A DNA stretch of 64,000 nucleotides. Origin: QPIN01 sp965224575 (GTDB taxonomy: Bacteria > Pseudomonadota > Gammaproteobacteria > Methylococcales > Methylomonadaceae). The stretch's first letter is position 1; the number at the start of each line of letters is the position of its first letter. The notes beneath the pieces were generated by a model, which did no database searches, was not told the origin of the DNA, and saw only the letters and a program-made list of their open reading frames with translations. The DNA is taken from the NCBI GenBank assembly GCA_965224575.1, contig CBDCZQ010000006.1:1798001-1862000 (forward strand). The letters run 5' to 3'. Below are positions 24,681 through 34,269 of the stretch, piece by piece. The position numbers and the translations under genes are program-made.

Positions 24681-25460
24681 GTTTTTTTAAATTCATTCTT
24701 TGAGGATGAAACTGGTGGGATTTTATCGTATTTTATCTAGGAATGAAAATGATTTCAGTAAGATGAAAGTGAGGCTAGGAAGCGGAATTATTGTCTTAAG
24801 GCACTTCTATTGATTGATTGCCACTAACATTCCAACGAAACAGGGCATGCGTGGCTTGCTCCATTGGAAATGCTTGTTTAAGATCAGTGTCAGCTCGTTA
24901 ATTTGGAATTGTCTGGTATTCATGTTCGCTAAACAAAAATACAACATTTAATTACATTTCAACTATCTATGTAAACTTTCTCTACTTTTTGTCATGTACA
25001 GAGATTTTTTATAGTAAACATTTTGTTTCACATATTTCTTATGTTATTCAAGATAGTGGGGGGGCAGATTATTATCCTGTTGTCGCATTGTTATCTTTTT
25101 GAATAATTACAAGTCTAAGTCTATTACAAATTATTGAGGAGATAGTATACTATGCAGTTGTTTGTACAGCCAATTTTGGATATAGGGTTGTTTTTACATC
25201 ATTCCATCGTAATGATTAAAGCATCGTGAAAGAGAATTAGTGGTATTTAAAGTTCAAAGGGCTTTGTCGCACTACTAGATAAACTTACATAAACAGCATA
25301 TTAAAATTTAATTAAATAATCTATTAAACTGTGAATGATGTGATTGGAATAACTTTTTTCTATCTTTCTTTCTAGATGTTTAGCTGGTTTTAAGAACATC
25401 AGCCGGTCCATATAATATCTAATAGTATGTTGTTAAAATCAGAATAACAAAGGATTTTGA
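24681..25460. other. Gene-free region containing repeat fragments
   Basis: Holds a short MITE-end fragment (GGCACTTCTATTGATTG, 24800-24816), a weak palindrome around 24829-24872 that includes GCGTGGCTTGCT, direct repeat B (25005-25158), and about 300 bp of AT-rich leader before the TPR lipoprotein. No intact gene is seen. Confidence 0.6.
25005..25158 (+). pseudogene. Direct repeat B: duplicated 3' fragment of the phosphatase-family gene
   Basis: Reads SKHFVSHISYV.QDSGGAD.YPVVALLS then stop, almost identical to the C-terminus of the 13544-14503 protein, and continues into the same downstream flank up to AGTATACTAT. The catalytic His of ADHYP is Tyr here, and there is a ~10-bp insertion relative to copy A. 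No upstream part of the gene is present. It marks the right border of the accessory module. Confidence 0.8.
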
Positions 25461-27878
25461 ATGAGAAATAAAAATAAATTATTTTTTTTAGCCTGTGCTT
25501 TTATTTTGCAAGGATGTGGAGATTCCTCTGAGCGATCGTTAGAGTATTTATCGAGTGCAAAGTCCTATTATGAGAAAGAAAATTATGACAAGGCCAAGCT
25601 TGAATTAAAAAATGCGATACAAATTAATAATAAATTATCAGAAGCTTATTTTTATTTGTCATTGGTGAATGAAAAAGAGCGAAACTGGAAAGAAATGTAT
25701 ACCCACCTTGCTCAAACTTTAAAATTGGATCCGGAAAACGATAAGGCAAGGTTGAAACTAGCAAAACTCTATTTGTTAGGAGGAAATCTTGACCAGGCGG
25801 CGTTAGAAATCAAGTTATTATCTGAGAAAAAAGCGGATGACCCCGATGTTATTGCATTAAATGGAGCCGTTCTATTAAAGCAAGGGGATACAATATCTGC
25901 CTTAGCAGAAGCCAAAAAAGCGTTAGCTATTGACTCAAGTCATATTGATTCAGTGGGTCTAGCCGTTGGCGTTTATTTAGCGGAAGAGGACTATGCTACT
26001 GCTGAACAACAGGTCAAGCAATCATTAGAAAATAAACCCAATGAGTTAGCGCTACATCTTATGAAATTACAAATTCATATGAAGAGTAAAAATGCAGACC
26101 TTGTTGAACAAGATTATCAGGAAATAACCAAACAATTTCCTGAACAACTTGATTATTTTTTTGCGTTTGCCAAGTTTTATGTAGGGACTAATCAAGATTC
26201 CAAGGCTTTAGATTTGCTTCAAAGTGTAGTAGAAAAAAATAATGACCAGTTAAAGCCTAAATTAGTCTTAGTGGACTTTTTATTACAAAAAAATATTGAA
26301 CTTGCAGAACCCGCAATTAAAAAATTTATTGAAGCAAACCCTGACGAGCCAGACTTGTATTTTAAGCTTGCAAATCTTTATATTTTACAGAATAGGAATA
26401 ATGAAGCAAAAGAGCCTCTGAAGTGGGTAGTTGAAAATAATGGTAATGATAGAAAAGGGATCAAAGCAAAATCTATTTTGGCAAAAGTAGCGATAAAAGA
26501 AGGTGATAATACTTTTGCAAGTGAGAAAATTGAAGAAATTTTAGCGGTTGATGGGAGAAATTATGACGCCTTGTTGTTAAAAGCCCGCATAAATATGATT
26601 AATGGCTCTCAAGATGAGGCAATTACTGATTTACGAGGGGTTTTAAGGGATTATGCACAATCTGACGAAGCCATGGTGCTGCTTGGTCAAGCTTTTTTGA
26701 TGAAAGAGTCGCCTGAGTTGGCGGTAGAAAACTTTAGAAATGCACTTGCGATAAACCCAGGGAACTTTTATGCAGTATTGCCCATTGTATCAAGCATGAT
26801 TGAAAGTGAGGATATTGGAAGAGCAGAGGAACTGCTGCAAAATGCACTTAAAATAAACCCTAATCATGAAGGAGCCCTTCAAGCTCTTGCTCAAGTTCGA
26901 TTGTTAAAACAAGATTGGAAAGGCACACAAAAAGTTGCAGATTTAATAGCGACTAAACCTAATGGCCAAGGTTTTTCAAGTTATTTAGGCGGTAAAATTT
27001 CACAAGGCCAGGGTTTTTATAATGAAGCAATCGAAAAATATAAACTAGCTTTGATAGAGATCCCGAGACTTTCAGATGCAATGAAAAGTATGGTTGTTAG
27101 TTCTGAAGCTTCAGATCAAAGAGAAGTGATGAAAACATATCTTGATATGTTTATAACAAAAAACCCTGATTTAGCTTATCCAGTCATCTATAAAAGTCAG
27201 TTGTTTGGATTAGATAAAGACTGGGACAACGCAATAGATGTATTAAATACAGGCATTGCTAAATGGCCAAAAGAGTCTGGGTTTTATGAATCTTTAGCCA
27301 AGATATATCTTGAAAAGAATGAAAATAAAAAAGCAATCAATACTTATCAGGCTGGGTTGAAAATAATACCAAAAAATACACAATTAAATATGCTACTAGC
27401 CTCAGTGTATGAACTGGAAAAAGATTATGATAATGCCATTGAAATATACCAGGTCGTCATAGATGAACAACCAACGGTTGATATTGCCGCTAATAATTTG
27501 GTATCAATATTGTTAGATCATTATCCTGAGAAAGAGAGTTTAGAACGAGCTGTGAGCTTAAGCGAACGTTTTAAAGGGTCTAAGCAACCTTATTACCTGG
27601 ATACTTATGGGTGGTCTTTGTTTAAAAATGGAAGTATAGATAAAGCAGTAGAAGTTTTGCAACAAGTTGTAAAAAAAGCACCTGAGGTTCCTGTCTTCAA
27701 ATATCATTTGGGTGCTGCACTGCATGAATCAGATAGCAATGAAGAAGCAATCATACTAATAGAGAAAGCAATAGAATTAGGTGAAAACCAAAAGGGGCAA
27801 TTTACTGAAAAAAATAAGGCTGAGTCGCTGTTGAAATTGATTAAAGATAAGGAAGCTACCCTTGGACTTCAACAGTAG
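25461..27878 (+). CDS. TPR-repeat lipoprotein, PrsT-like
   Basis: 805 residues. The signal peptide has lipobox ILQGC with Cys19. Nearly the whole mature part is tandem tetratricopeptide-like 34-mers, for example LEYLSSAKSYYEKENYDKAK at the start and YQAGLKIIPKNTQLNMLLAS near residue 640. Size and layout resemble the PEP-CTERM/exosortase-associated TPR lipoprotein PrsT. With an exosortase 25 kb away that is plausible, but no prsK/prsR genes are beside it. Probably periplasmic and membrane-anchored, acting as an assembly scaffold. Its own promoter should lie in 25160-25450. Confidence 0.78.
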   Translation: MRNKNKLFFLACAFILQGCGDSSERSLEYLSSAKSYYEKENYDKAKLELKNAIQINNKLSEAYFYLSLVNEKERNWKEMYTHLAQTLKLDPENDKARLKLAKLYLLGGNLDQAALEIKLLSEKKADDPDVIALNGAVLLKQGDTISALAEAKKALAIDSSHIDSVGLAVGVYLAEEDYATAEQQVKQSLENKPNELALHLMKLQIHMKSKNADLVEQDYQEITKQFPEQLDYFFAFAKFYVGTNQDSKALDLLQSVVEKNNDQLKPKLVLVDFLLQKNIELAEPAIKKFIEANPDEPDLYFKLANLYILQNRNNEAKEPLKWVVENNGNDRKGIKAKSILAKVAIKEGDNTFASEKIEEILAVDGRNYDALLLKARINMINGSQDEAITDLRGVLRDYAQSDEAMVLLGQAFLMKESPELAVENFRNALAINPGNFYAVLPIVSSMIESEDIGRAEELLQNALKINPNHEGALQALAQVRLLKQDWKGTQKVADLIATKPNGQGFSSYLGGKISQGQGFYNEAIEKYKLALIEIPRLSDAMKSMVVSSEASDQREVMKTYLDMFITKNPDLAYPVIYKSQLFGLDKDWDNAIDVLNTGIAKWPKESGFYESLAKIYLEKNENKKAINTYQAGLKIIPKNTQLNMLLASVYELEKDYDNAIEIYQVVIDEQPTVDIAANNLVSILLDHYPEKESLERAVSLSERFKGSKQPYYLDTYGWSLFKNGSIDKAVEVLQQVVKKAPEVPVFKYHLGAALHESDSNEEAIILIEKAIELGENQKGQFTEKNKAESLLKLIKDKEATLGLQQ

Positions 27879-27952
27879 TAATAAGTATCACAATTTGAGC
27901 TTTTTCAAGGATGAAAATTTTCTATTTAGGATCGCGCAAGGAATAACTATTG

Positions 27953-27979
27953 GGCACTACAATTAATAGAGGTGCTTTT
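27953..27979. repeat. Solitary MITE-end fragment
   Basis: The reverse complement reads AAAAGCACCTCTATTAATTG, matching the CTCTATTAATTGTG end of the 14795-14998 element. No second end is recognised nearby. Confidence 0.45.
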
Positions 27980-28144
27980 CTTTTCTTGCCTGCTTTTTTG
28001 TCCGTCATAGAAGGTGAAATTGAAGTAGTAGAGCATATTTATAATGGTCGTTTCCAGCTCGTCGTCTTTTTAAAATATTTACCTTTTAGCCAATAAATTA
28101 GCCAATAAAAAGGTCTCAGATGAAATGTTCCATATAGATTGATT

Positions 28145-29083
28145 TTAAATTTTTTTCTTGTCTTTCAAATTTTTAAGTATTTCTTCTAACGGTACAAGGT
28201 TCATCCTAACTCTAAACAAAATATCATGGTTATGCATTAACCCATAACAGTCATATGTTCGTAGCATTATGTCGGTTTGGTTTAACGTATTTGAGCTTGT
28301 TTCTGGATGCTGTTTTACTAAAATATAAAGTTTGTCATCGTTTTTTAGACGCTTTAAATATTGCCGATCAACTGAAATTTCATGTGAAGTATAGACCATC
28401 GGGTTCCGTTTAAAATCATGGTTTTCTAATTGGGCTTTCTCTAGTAAAGCTCCAGATGCTAAGCTACAAGGGAATATTTCAGGGTAATCTTCAACATGGT
28501 TTAGTTCATCAAAATAATCGGATTGTTCCGCTAGTGAACCCGATAGAAAATTTTTAACATTGCCATTATGTAGAAATTTTCGTTTAAGAAAATAATCAGT
28601 GCCAGGAATGATTGTTTTATCAGGAATAACATTTAAATTTGGCAATTTATTAAATGTAGCATTCCCTAAAAACAAAGGGGCTTGAGTTTCTTTTTTAAAG
28701 CCTAATAAAATAGTCTTTCCTTCTGATTTAATAGCAATACGATTGCCTAACGTTAAGTGAGGAATAGTTTTTATCAGTGTCTTTTTTATTTCTAATTGAA
28801 AAGAACATGTGGGTCTCAATGCATTAACAAATGTGATTTGGTAGTTGCTAAAACGTAAATTATTTTCAGAAATAATGTGGTTTTCATGATTTTCTGTTCT
28901 GTACAAACGAATTTGATACTCAATTAGCGTGTTCAGTTGATAACCGAGAACGATAGGGCCTTTAAATGGATTATGATTAATCTGTAACCACTTATGTTTG
29001 TCATGAAATAAATTAAAGTCATCAGAGGCATTTCGGGCGACTTCTATATGGATTTGATCAAAAGTAAATGACTGTATTTTCAT
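28145..29083 (-). CDS. Hotdog-fold (MaoC-like) hypothetical protein coupled to radical SAM gene
   Basis: 312 residues, no signal peptide. The N-terminal half has ARNASDDFNLFHDKHKW followed by NPFKGPIVLGYQLNTLIEYQ, which resembles the hydratase motif of MaoC/hotdog enzymes (S-x-D-x-N-x-x-H ... G-x-I-x-x-G). The C-terminal half (SLASGALLEKA, YTSHEISVDRQYLKRL) could be a second hotdog, as in double-hotdog proteins. The Asp/His pair is partly kept, so dehydratase or thioester activity is possible but unproved. The start overlaps the radical SAM stop by 4 bp, so the two genes are one unit. Confidence 0.6.
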   Translation of the reverse strand: MKIQSFTFDQIHIEVARNASDDFNLFHDKHKWLQINHNPFKGPIVLGYQLNTLIEYQIRLYRTENHENHIISENNLRFSNYQITFVNALRPTCSFQLEIKKTLIKTIPHLTLGNRIAIKSEGKTILLGFKKETQAPLFLGNATFNKLPNLNVIPDKTIIPGTDYFLKRKFLHNGNVKNFLSGSLAEQSDYFDELNHVEDYPEIFPCSLASGALLEKAQLENHDFKRNPMVYTSHEISVDRQYLKRLKNDDKLYILVKQHPETSSNTLNQTDIMLRTYDCYGLMHNHDILFRVRMNLVPLEEILKNLKDKKKI

Positions 29084-30981
29084 TTGGAATAGAGGGATTG
29101 TTCAATCAAATTAGGTGAAATGTTAGAGTTATATTCTGGTTTGTCAAACCAATAGCTCATGGGCAGTTCAAAACCAATTCCATGCATATAATTATACAGT
29201 GCTTTATTTAAGCCTTTTCCAAGCATGGTATGGTTAGTATTGACAGTATCATGGTAATCAATATCATTTTCTGCAAATTCAATTTTATCATTAGCTATTA
29301 ATTCTATATTGTATTGTTCAGGATTTAAGCCAACTGGACTATGAATCGTTGCAGCAAAACGATGCCAATAAGCAGATTGAAAACAATCGTTTAGCATTAA
29401 TTGACGTACAAGCTCTAAAGAATCTATCGTTTCTTGTTCCGTCTGGGTAGGAAATCCATACATCAAATAAGCATGAACTAGTATTTTAGCATCACTAAAG
29501 TTTTTAGTAACACGAGCAACTTGTTTTACTGTGACTCCTTTTTTCATTAATTTTAATAATCTATCAGAGGCAACTTCTAAGCCGCCGCTAATAGCAATGC
29601 AACCTGAGGCAGCTAATAACTGACATTTATTTTTAGTAAATGTTTTTTCAAACCGGATATTGCCCCACCAAGTTATAATAATATTTCGTTCAATTAGTTT
29701 TTCTGCCATAGCAAATAAAACTTTAGGGGGAGCGGCTTCATCCACAAAATGGAAGCCAGTTTCTCCTGTTTCAGCTACTAATTTTTCTATTCGATTGACA
29801 ATGATTTCTGCGCCAGCATCATCATATTGTCCAATATAACTAAGGCTAATATCACAAAAACTACATTGAGACCAATAACAGCCATGTGCAATAGTTAATT
29901 TATTCCATCGTCCATCACTCCAAATGCGATGCATTGGATTGAGCATTTCACATAAAGATAAATAATTCTCTAGGGCTAGGCCTTCATAACTTGGTGTTCC
30001 TGTATTTTTATGTGGAATATCGTGTAAAGTTGGGTTGGTAGTAAAAATAACAGTATTTTTTTCCATTCTATACGTGCGATATAAACTGTCAATTGGGCGT
30101 TGATTGTTTAGGTGTTCTAATAAAGTTAAAAGTGGTTTTTCACCATCATCAACAGTAATAAAATCTATAAATTCAAAAACTCGGGGGTCTTTTAGGGATC
30201 TTAATTCGGTATTGATAAAGCCACCGCCCAAGATAATTTTAATGTTGGAATTGATTTTTTTAGAATATTGAGCAATTTTTAATGCACCTAGCATATTGCC
30301 AGGGAAGGGGACAGTAAGTCCAATAACAGAAGGATTTTCTTCTAACAAATAATTAGCTACAAGAGACTCAATTATTTTGTCTGTATAAACAGGCGGTTGA
30401 AAAAGTTGATGATATAAATCATCAAAAGATGGGTTAGATGCCGCTAATTTCTCTCCATAGCGAGAAACTTCAAAGTTTGGGTCAACGCCTTGTTGTATGA
30501 CAGCACAAATATCATCAACAAATAAAGTCGCTAAAAATTTAGCTTTATCTTGCAGACCCAGATGACCAAATGCATCGTGTAATATATCTCCAGATGATTC
30601 TTCCAGTTGATACAAACCTTCAAATTGAGGGCCTTCAGGTAGAAACCTTCGGGATGTAATACGTAAAGCAAGAGTAGGTTTTTTACCTTGTAGAAATTTA
30701 ATGGTAGGCTCTACACACTTTTTATATACTGGATAATGAAGTAGAAAATTGTAAATTGAATCTGGTAATTCGTCATCTTCAAAATCTGCATAATTGTCTT
30801 CTACCGTTTGATGAATATTTTCCAGCCCTTTCTTTGTTAAAAGAGTTAAAAATAAATCTATGGCTAAATCACGTTGAGCAACATTATAGCCTTCCTGTTT
30901 TAGAAACCCGGTTAAGTAGGGCGTAGCTGGATAAGGTGTGTTCAGCTGAGTCATTGGAGGGGTTATTAGAAGTATTTTCAT
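29080..30981 (-). CDS. B12-binding-type radical SAM protein
   Basis: 633 residues. KILLITPPMTQLNTPYPATPYLTGFLKQEGYNV opens a cobalamin-binding-type Rossmann domain extended by an unusually long ~200-residue insert before ENPSVIGLTVPF and IILGGGFINTELR. The radical SAM core has HGCYWSQCSFCD (Cys368, Cys373, Cys376), FHFVDEAAPPKVL, GGLEVASDRLLKLMKKG and YLMYGFPTQTEQE. It is unrelated in detail to the NOS-linked radical SAM protein. It is cotranscribed with the hotdog-like gene (4-bp overlap), suggesting action on an acyl or lipid-like substrate. Substrate unknown. Confidence 0.85.
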   Translation of the reverse strand: MKILLITPPMTQLNTPYPATPYLTGFLKQEGYNVAQRDLAIDLFLTLLTKKGLENIHQTVEDNYADFEDDELPDSIYNFLLHYPVYKKCVEPTIKFLQGKKPTLALRITSRRFLPEGPQFEGLYQLEESSGDILHDAFGHLGLQDKAKFLATLFVDDICAVIQQGVDPNFEVSRYGEKLAASNPSFDDLYHQLFQPPVYTDKIIESLVANYLLEENPSVIGLTVPFPGNMLGALKIAQYSKKINSNIKIILGGGFINTELRSLKDPRVFEFIDFITVDDGEKPLLTLLEHLNNQRPIDSLYRTYRMEKNTVIFTTNPTLHDIPHKNTGTPSYEGLALENYLSLCEMLNPMHRIWSDGRWNKLTIAHGCYWSQCSFCDISLSYIGQYDDAGAEIIVNRIEKLVAETGETGFHFVDEAAPPKVLFAMAEKLIERNIIITWWGNIRFEKTFTKNKCQLLAASGCIAISGGLEVASDRLLKLMKKGVTVKQVARVTKNFSDAKILVHAYLMYGFPTQTEQETIDSLELVRQLMLNDCFQSAYWHRFAATIHSPVGLNPEQYNIELIANDKIEFAENDIDYHDTVNTNHTMLGKGLNKALYNYMHGIGFELPMSYWFDKPEYNSNISPNLIEQSLYSK

Positions 30982-31342
30982 ATGAGCTTGAGAATATGAA
31001 TTTAGATAATGAATAGATTAATTTAAAGTTGGGAGTTCAAATGTACGAAGAATTAGACATTGAATTTAGACAATAAAGAGGTGATATTAATAATTATATC
31101 AAAAGTCATATTAAACAAATTTGTTGTTGGGCGCAGAGAAGTTATCAATCAAAGTATAGGGTTAACTTAACGAGGTTTTTTTAGTGATGTATAATCAATC
31201 ACTTGTTCTTTACTTTACATCCGTGATTTCGCGAAGTATAGAGTTTGTAATCAAAATACTTTCACTTGGCTACAAAGAACTCTCGAATGATAGGCGCACA
31301 CTAATAAGCCTTTAAGTAAGAGAAATATTTAAGGAATAATAA
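30982..31342. other. Intergenic region between divergent genes
   Basis: 361 bp between the start of the radical SAM operon (minus) and the outer-membrane protein gene (plus). It should hold both promoters. No repeat, hairpin of note or small gene was recognised. Confidence 0.5.
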
Positions 31343-32104
31343 ATGAATAAATCAATCTTAACAGTAATAATATTTATACTTTGTACTTCATTATCTAAGG
31401 CAGATTTCCTGCGTGTTGATGGAGGAATAGGTGCATGGGAAACTAATCTATCTGGAAAAATCACATATACAGGAGATAACGAATTTGATGTGGTTGACCA
31501 AGCAGGTCTTGACTCTTCAACTAATTTGTATGCCTGGCTAAATTTCAAACACCCTATCCCTTTAGTGCCAAATTTTCGTTTTGAGTATGTTGACCCTGAA
31601 TTTGATGGCGAAGTGACACGACTTGAATGGAGGGGAAATACCTATGCGAGTGTTAACAATACGCTCTCTCTAACACAGTATGACATTGCACTCTATTACA
31701 ATCTATTAGATGAAACATTTTGGACTACGCTTGATTTGGGTCTTAACATAAAAATTATTGATGGAAATTATGAGCTGAGTGAAAGTACAGGTTTTGCACC
31801 GGCTGTTGATGAAAGTTTTTCATTGGCAATGCCCCTTGCTTATATTCGTGCTCGAATAGATGTTCCAGGTACTGATGTTGGTATTGAAGGAATTGCAAGA
31901 GGGATGGCTTACAGTGGTAATACTGTTGTTGATGCTCAAATAAAGCTTGATTATACAATGAGTTTTATCCCTATCATTCAGCCTGGTTTAGAATTAGGTT
32001 ATCGTTATCAGAAGATGAAACTTGATGCTGGAAGCATTGGCTTAGATGCAAATATAGACACTGAATTTTCAGGTGTTTATGGAGGTGTTGTTTTTCGTTT
32101 TTAA
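31343..32104 (+). CDS. TIGR04219-type outer-membrane beta-barrel protein
   Basis: 253 residues with a signal peptide (MNKSILTVIIFILCTSLSKA, cleavage after ASKA-like SKA). The mature protein starts DFLRVDGGIGAWETNLSG and has alternating amphipathic strands, including VPNFRFEYVDPEFDGEVTR and a final strand GVYGGVVFRF that ends in Phe, the outer-membrane barrel signal. This order matches the TIGR04219 outer-membrane family. A ribosome site AAGGAAT precedes the ATG. Function not known; monocistronic by layout. Confidence 0.85.
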   Translation: MNKSILTVIIFILCTSLSKADFLRVDGGIGAWETNLSGKITYTGDNEFDVVDQAGLDSSTNLYAWLNFKHPIPLVPNFRFEYVDPEFDGEVTRLEWRGNTYASVNNTLSLTQYDIALYYNLLDETFWTTLDLGLNIKIIDGNYELSESTGFAPAVDESFSLAMPLAYIRARIDVPGTDVGIEGIARGMAYSGNTVVDAQIKLDYTMSFIPIIQPGLELGYRYQKMKLDAGSIGLDANIDTEFSGVYGGVVFRF

Positions 32105-32135
32105 TAATAAAGGGCCTGTAAAATATTGTTGGTTC

Positions 32136-32618
32136 TCATAAATCAAGTGAGAGTTGTTGTCCAATTTTAATTTCTTTTTTCTGTACCGTTCCTGCCATTA
32201 TTTCTAACATATATTTCGCCTGTTTGGGTGATATAAAAATACGGCAGGGAGGGGGCATACAAGGTTGCAGGTCTTTAATAATGGACACAATTTTTTCTTT
32301 TGCTGATATAAAAACCACATCCAAGGGAATTAAGGTATCTTTCATCCAGACTCTTTGTCTCTCTTCTTGCTCAAATATAAATAACATTCCATTATTGTGA
32401 GCTAAATTTTTTCTAAACATAAGACCGATGTTTCTTTGTCTTTTAGTACTTGCTACCTCCACGAAAAAAGTCATATTCTGGTCCAAAAACACTACCTCTC
32501 CAACTTCAAAATCTATACTGAAATTTTTTCCATGCCCTTTAGTTATTAAAAAAAACAATAAAAATATTGTATAAATACACCATTTAATAATATTTAGAAT
32601 TTTTGTGGACTTACGCAA
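32136..32618 (-). CDS. DUF192 family secreted protein
   Basis: 160 residues with an N-terminal hydrophobic segment (IIKWCIYTIFLLFFLITKGHG), so exported or membrane-tethered. The DUF192 core is clear: FFVEVASTKRQRNIGLMFRKNL, NNGMLFIFEQ, VWMKDTLIPLDVVFI and YMLEIMAGTV. The family has a small beta fold of unknown function. It is convergent with the outer-membrane protein gene. Confidence 0.88.
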   Translation of the reverse strand: MRKSTKILNIIKWCIYTIFLLFFLITKGHGKNFSIDFEVGEVVFLDQNMTFFVEVASTKRQRNIGLMFRKNLAHNNGMLFIFEQEERQRVWMKDTLIPLDVVFISAKEKIVSIIKDLQPCMPPPCRIFISPKQAKYMLEIMAGTVQKKEIKIGQQLSLDL

Positions 32619-32846
32619 ATTTTTTGATCATCATTAAACTTAGAAAAAGCAGTTTCTCACGGTTTCTAGCCCAAGATACTGATTCCACAGCACTTTCAAA
32701 AACACCCGCTTTACCTATGTTATATGAACGAAGATGGACAAAAAGGCAAGCGAGATGTACAAGTTGTTTATTTTTCATTCCATTCCTAAGCCATTTGTAA
32801 CTTGTTAACGAACTGACTATTACGGCGTACAAGCTATGTGAATTTT

Positions 32847-33530
32847 TCATTGAAAATAATGACATTCTTTGCCATCTTGTTTATTAACAAATTTTTCAAG
32901 ATGTCCTTCATTTAAAGGGTCAATAAAAAAATCATCAATATAAGACTCAATTCTAACAATTAGACCACATGCTTCTTCCATTAAACCAATACTCAGTTTG
33001 GTTCTAAATTTCATGTCTTCAAATGAAACTTGGCCATAAGGCCACATTTTTTCTCGACTTCCATATCTGACAAATTGACGGAGATTATCGAACCTAGACT
33101 CAAGTGCAACATTCCAGCCTAATTTCCAAGCAATATAGTTTAGAGTAATATGCCCCAAACACCTTCTGAACTTTAATTCATTAAACTCTTTTGGATTCGG
33201 TGATTGCACATGAATTCCGTTTGTATCTTTTGTTACCCATTTTTCAGGAAAAGAAAATGTTACCTTCCCTTTTTCTTCTCCAGCTTTATAAAAACCAAGA
33301 TTTTTTCTGATTTTGCCACTTTTTCCAGGTGCCTGTAAAAACATTATGGGTACCCATATCCGATTATGGTGGATAAAAGACTGTTCGAGTTTAGATGCAT
33401 AGTTATTACATCCGTCGCATTCTACACCTATAGGCAAAGTTATATCATTTTTCATAAACCCTTCAGGAATAATATGAGGTTTTTCTATGCTATTTGAAGA
33501 GTCTTTACGACAATAAATACAAATTCCCAT
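32847..33530 (-). CDS. HNH-endonuclease-like protein
   Basis: 227 residues. The N-terminus CIYCRKDSSNSIEKPHIIPEGF is a zinc-binding CxxC followed by the HNH-type PHIIP, and CDGCNNYASKLEQSF supplies the second CxxC and Asn, as in the HNH_5 family. The rest (EFNELKFRRCLGHITLNYIAWKLG) is helical and unassigned. No partner methylase or defence gene is adjacent; the neighbours are a Sfp-type PPTase and a DUF192 gene. Role could be a stand-alone nuclease; unproved. Confidence 0.75.
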   Translation of the reverse strand: MGICIYCRKDSSNSIEKPHIIPEGFMKNDITLPIGVECDGCNNYASKLEQSFIHHNRIWVPIMFLQAPGKSGKIRKNLGFYKAGEEKGKVTFSFPEKWVTKDTNGIHVQSPNPKEFNELKFRRCLGHITLNYIAWKLGWNVALESRFDNLRQFVRYGSREKMWPYGQVSFEDMKFRTKLSIGLMEEACGLIVRIESYIDDFFIDPLNEGHLEKFVNKQDGKECHYFQ

Positions 33531-33561
33531 TCAGTAATTCCCTTTTCGCATAATAGTTCTT

Positions 33562-34260
33562 TTACCCCCATTTAGTCTGGGTATAATTAAATTTCAGGTT
33601 TTTTGTTACAATCGCACAAACATTAACACTATCCAAAGGAACATCAACAATTTTCCAGTCTTGTGCAAAACCATAGTCCTGGGGAATACTTGTAAACCTA
33701 TCTTGCTCTTCTGGATTAATGGAACATTGATTAAGCCCTAAACCTATTCCTCTACCAACTGCCTTAACAAATGCTTCTTTTCTCACCCAAAAACGAAAAA
33801 ATATGTCTACTTTTTGTTCTTCTGGCAGATTTTTCCAATAGTTAGCTTCTTTGTCAGAAAAACATTTTTCCACTAATCCCAGAAGACTTTTCCTGTTTTT
33901 GCATTGCTCTATATCAATACCGACTTCACTGCAATTACTCACTACAATAACAAGTTCATTTCCGGTGTGGGATACATTAAATTGTACTGATTTTGCTAAT
34001 TGCTCAGGAATAAAAGGTTTTCCATATTCCCCTGTTTCAATAGGGATTTGGTGTGGATTACAATCCAAATAAGGAGCAAGTATTAACCTTAAAACACCTC
34101 GAGTATTAATATACTTTTGCCTTAAGTCTAGCCGAGTATATGTTGATGCTTTGTTTTTTTCATGCTCATTAAGTAAAGGTAAAAAATCTTTATTGTCGCC
34201 ATTTTTTGGCAAGATTTCTCCATGCCATAATGTAACAAAATTATCCTTTTCAACTTTCAT
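33562..34260 (-). CDS. 4'-phosphopantetheinyl transferase (Sfp type)
   Basis: 232 residues. It transfers phosphopantetheine from CoA to carrier-protein serines. Motifs are FNVSHTGNELVIVVS, VGIDIEQC (Mg-binding Asp116 and Glu118) and FWVRKEAFVKAVGRGIGLGL (Glu162). Length is normal for Sfp-like enzymes. Sfp enzymes usually prime secondary-metabolite or lipid synthases, but none is in this window, so its carrier lies elsewhere. It starts 9 bp after the gamma-glutamyltransferase stop. Confidence 0.9.
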   Translation of the reverse strand: MKVEKDNFVTLWHGEILPKNGDNKDFLPLLNEHEKNKASTYTRLDLRQKYINTRGVLRLILAPYLDCNPHQIPIETGEYGKPFIPEQLAKSVQFNVSHTGNELVIVVSNCSEVGIDIEQCKNRKSLLGLVEKCFSDKEANYWKNLPEEQKVDIFFRFWVRKEAFVKAVGRGIGLGLNQCSINPEEQDRFTSIPQDYGFAQDWKIVDVPLDSVNVCAIVTKNLKFNYTQTKWG

Positions 34261-34269
34261 TTTCTGACG

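Noticed and set aside
32603..32865. Repeat-like stretch after the HNH gene, resembling an integron attC site (ACAAGTT...AACTTGT) with an 84-codon minus-strand frame
   Set aside because: The inverted core is only 7 bp, the attC consensus ends (GTTRRRY/RYYYAAC) could not be found, and the frame has no family support.
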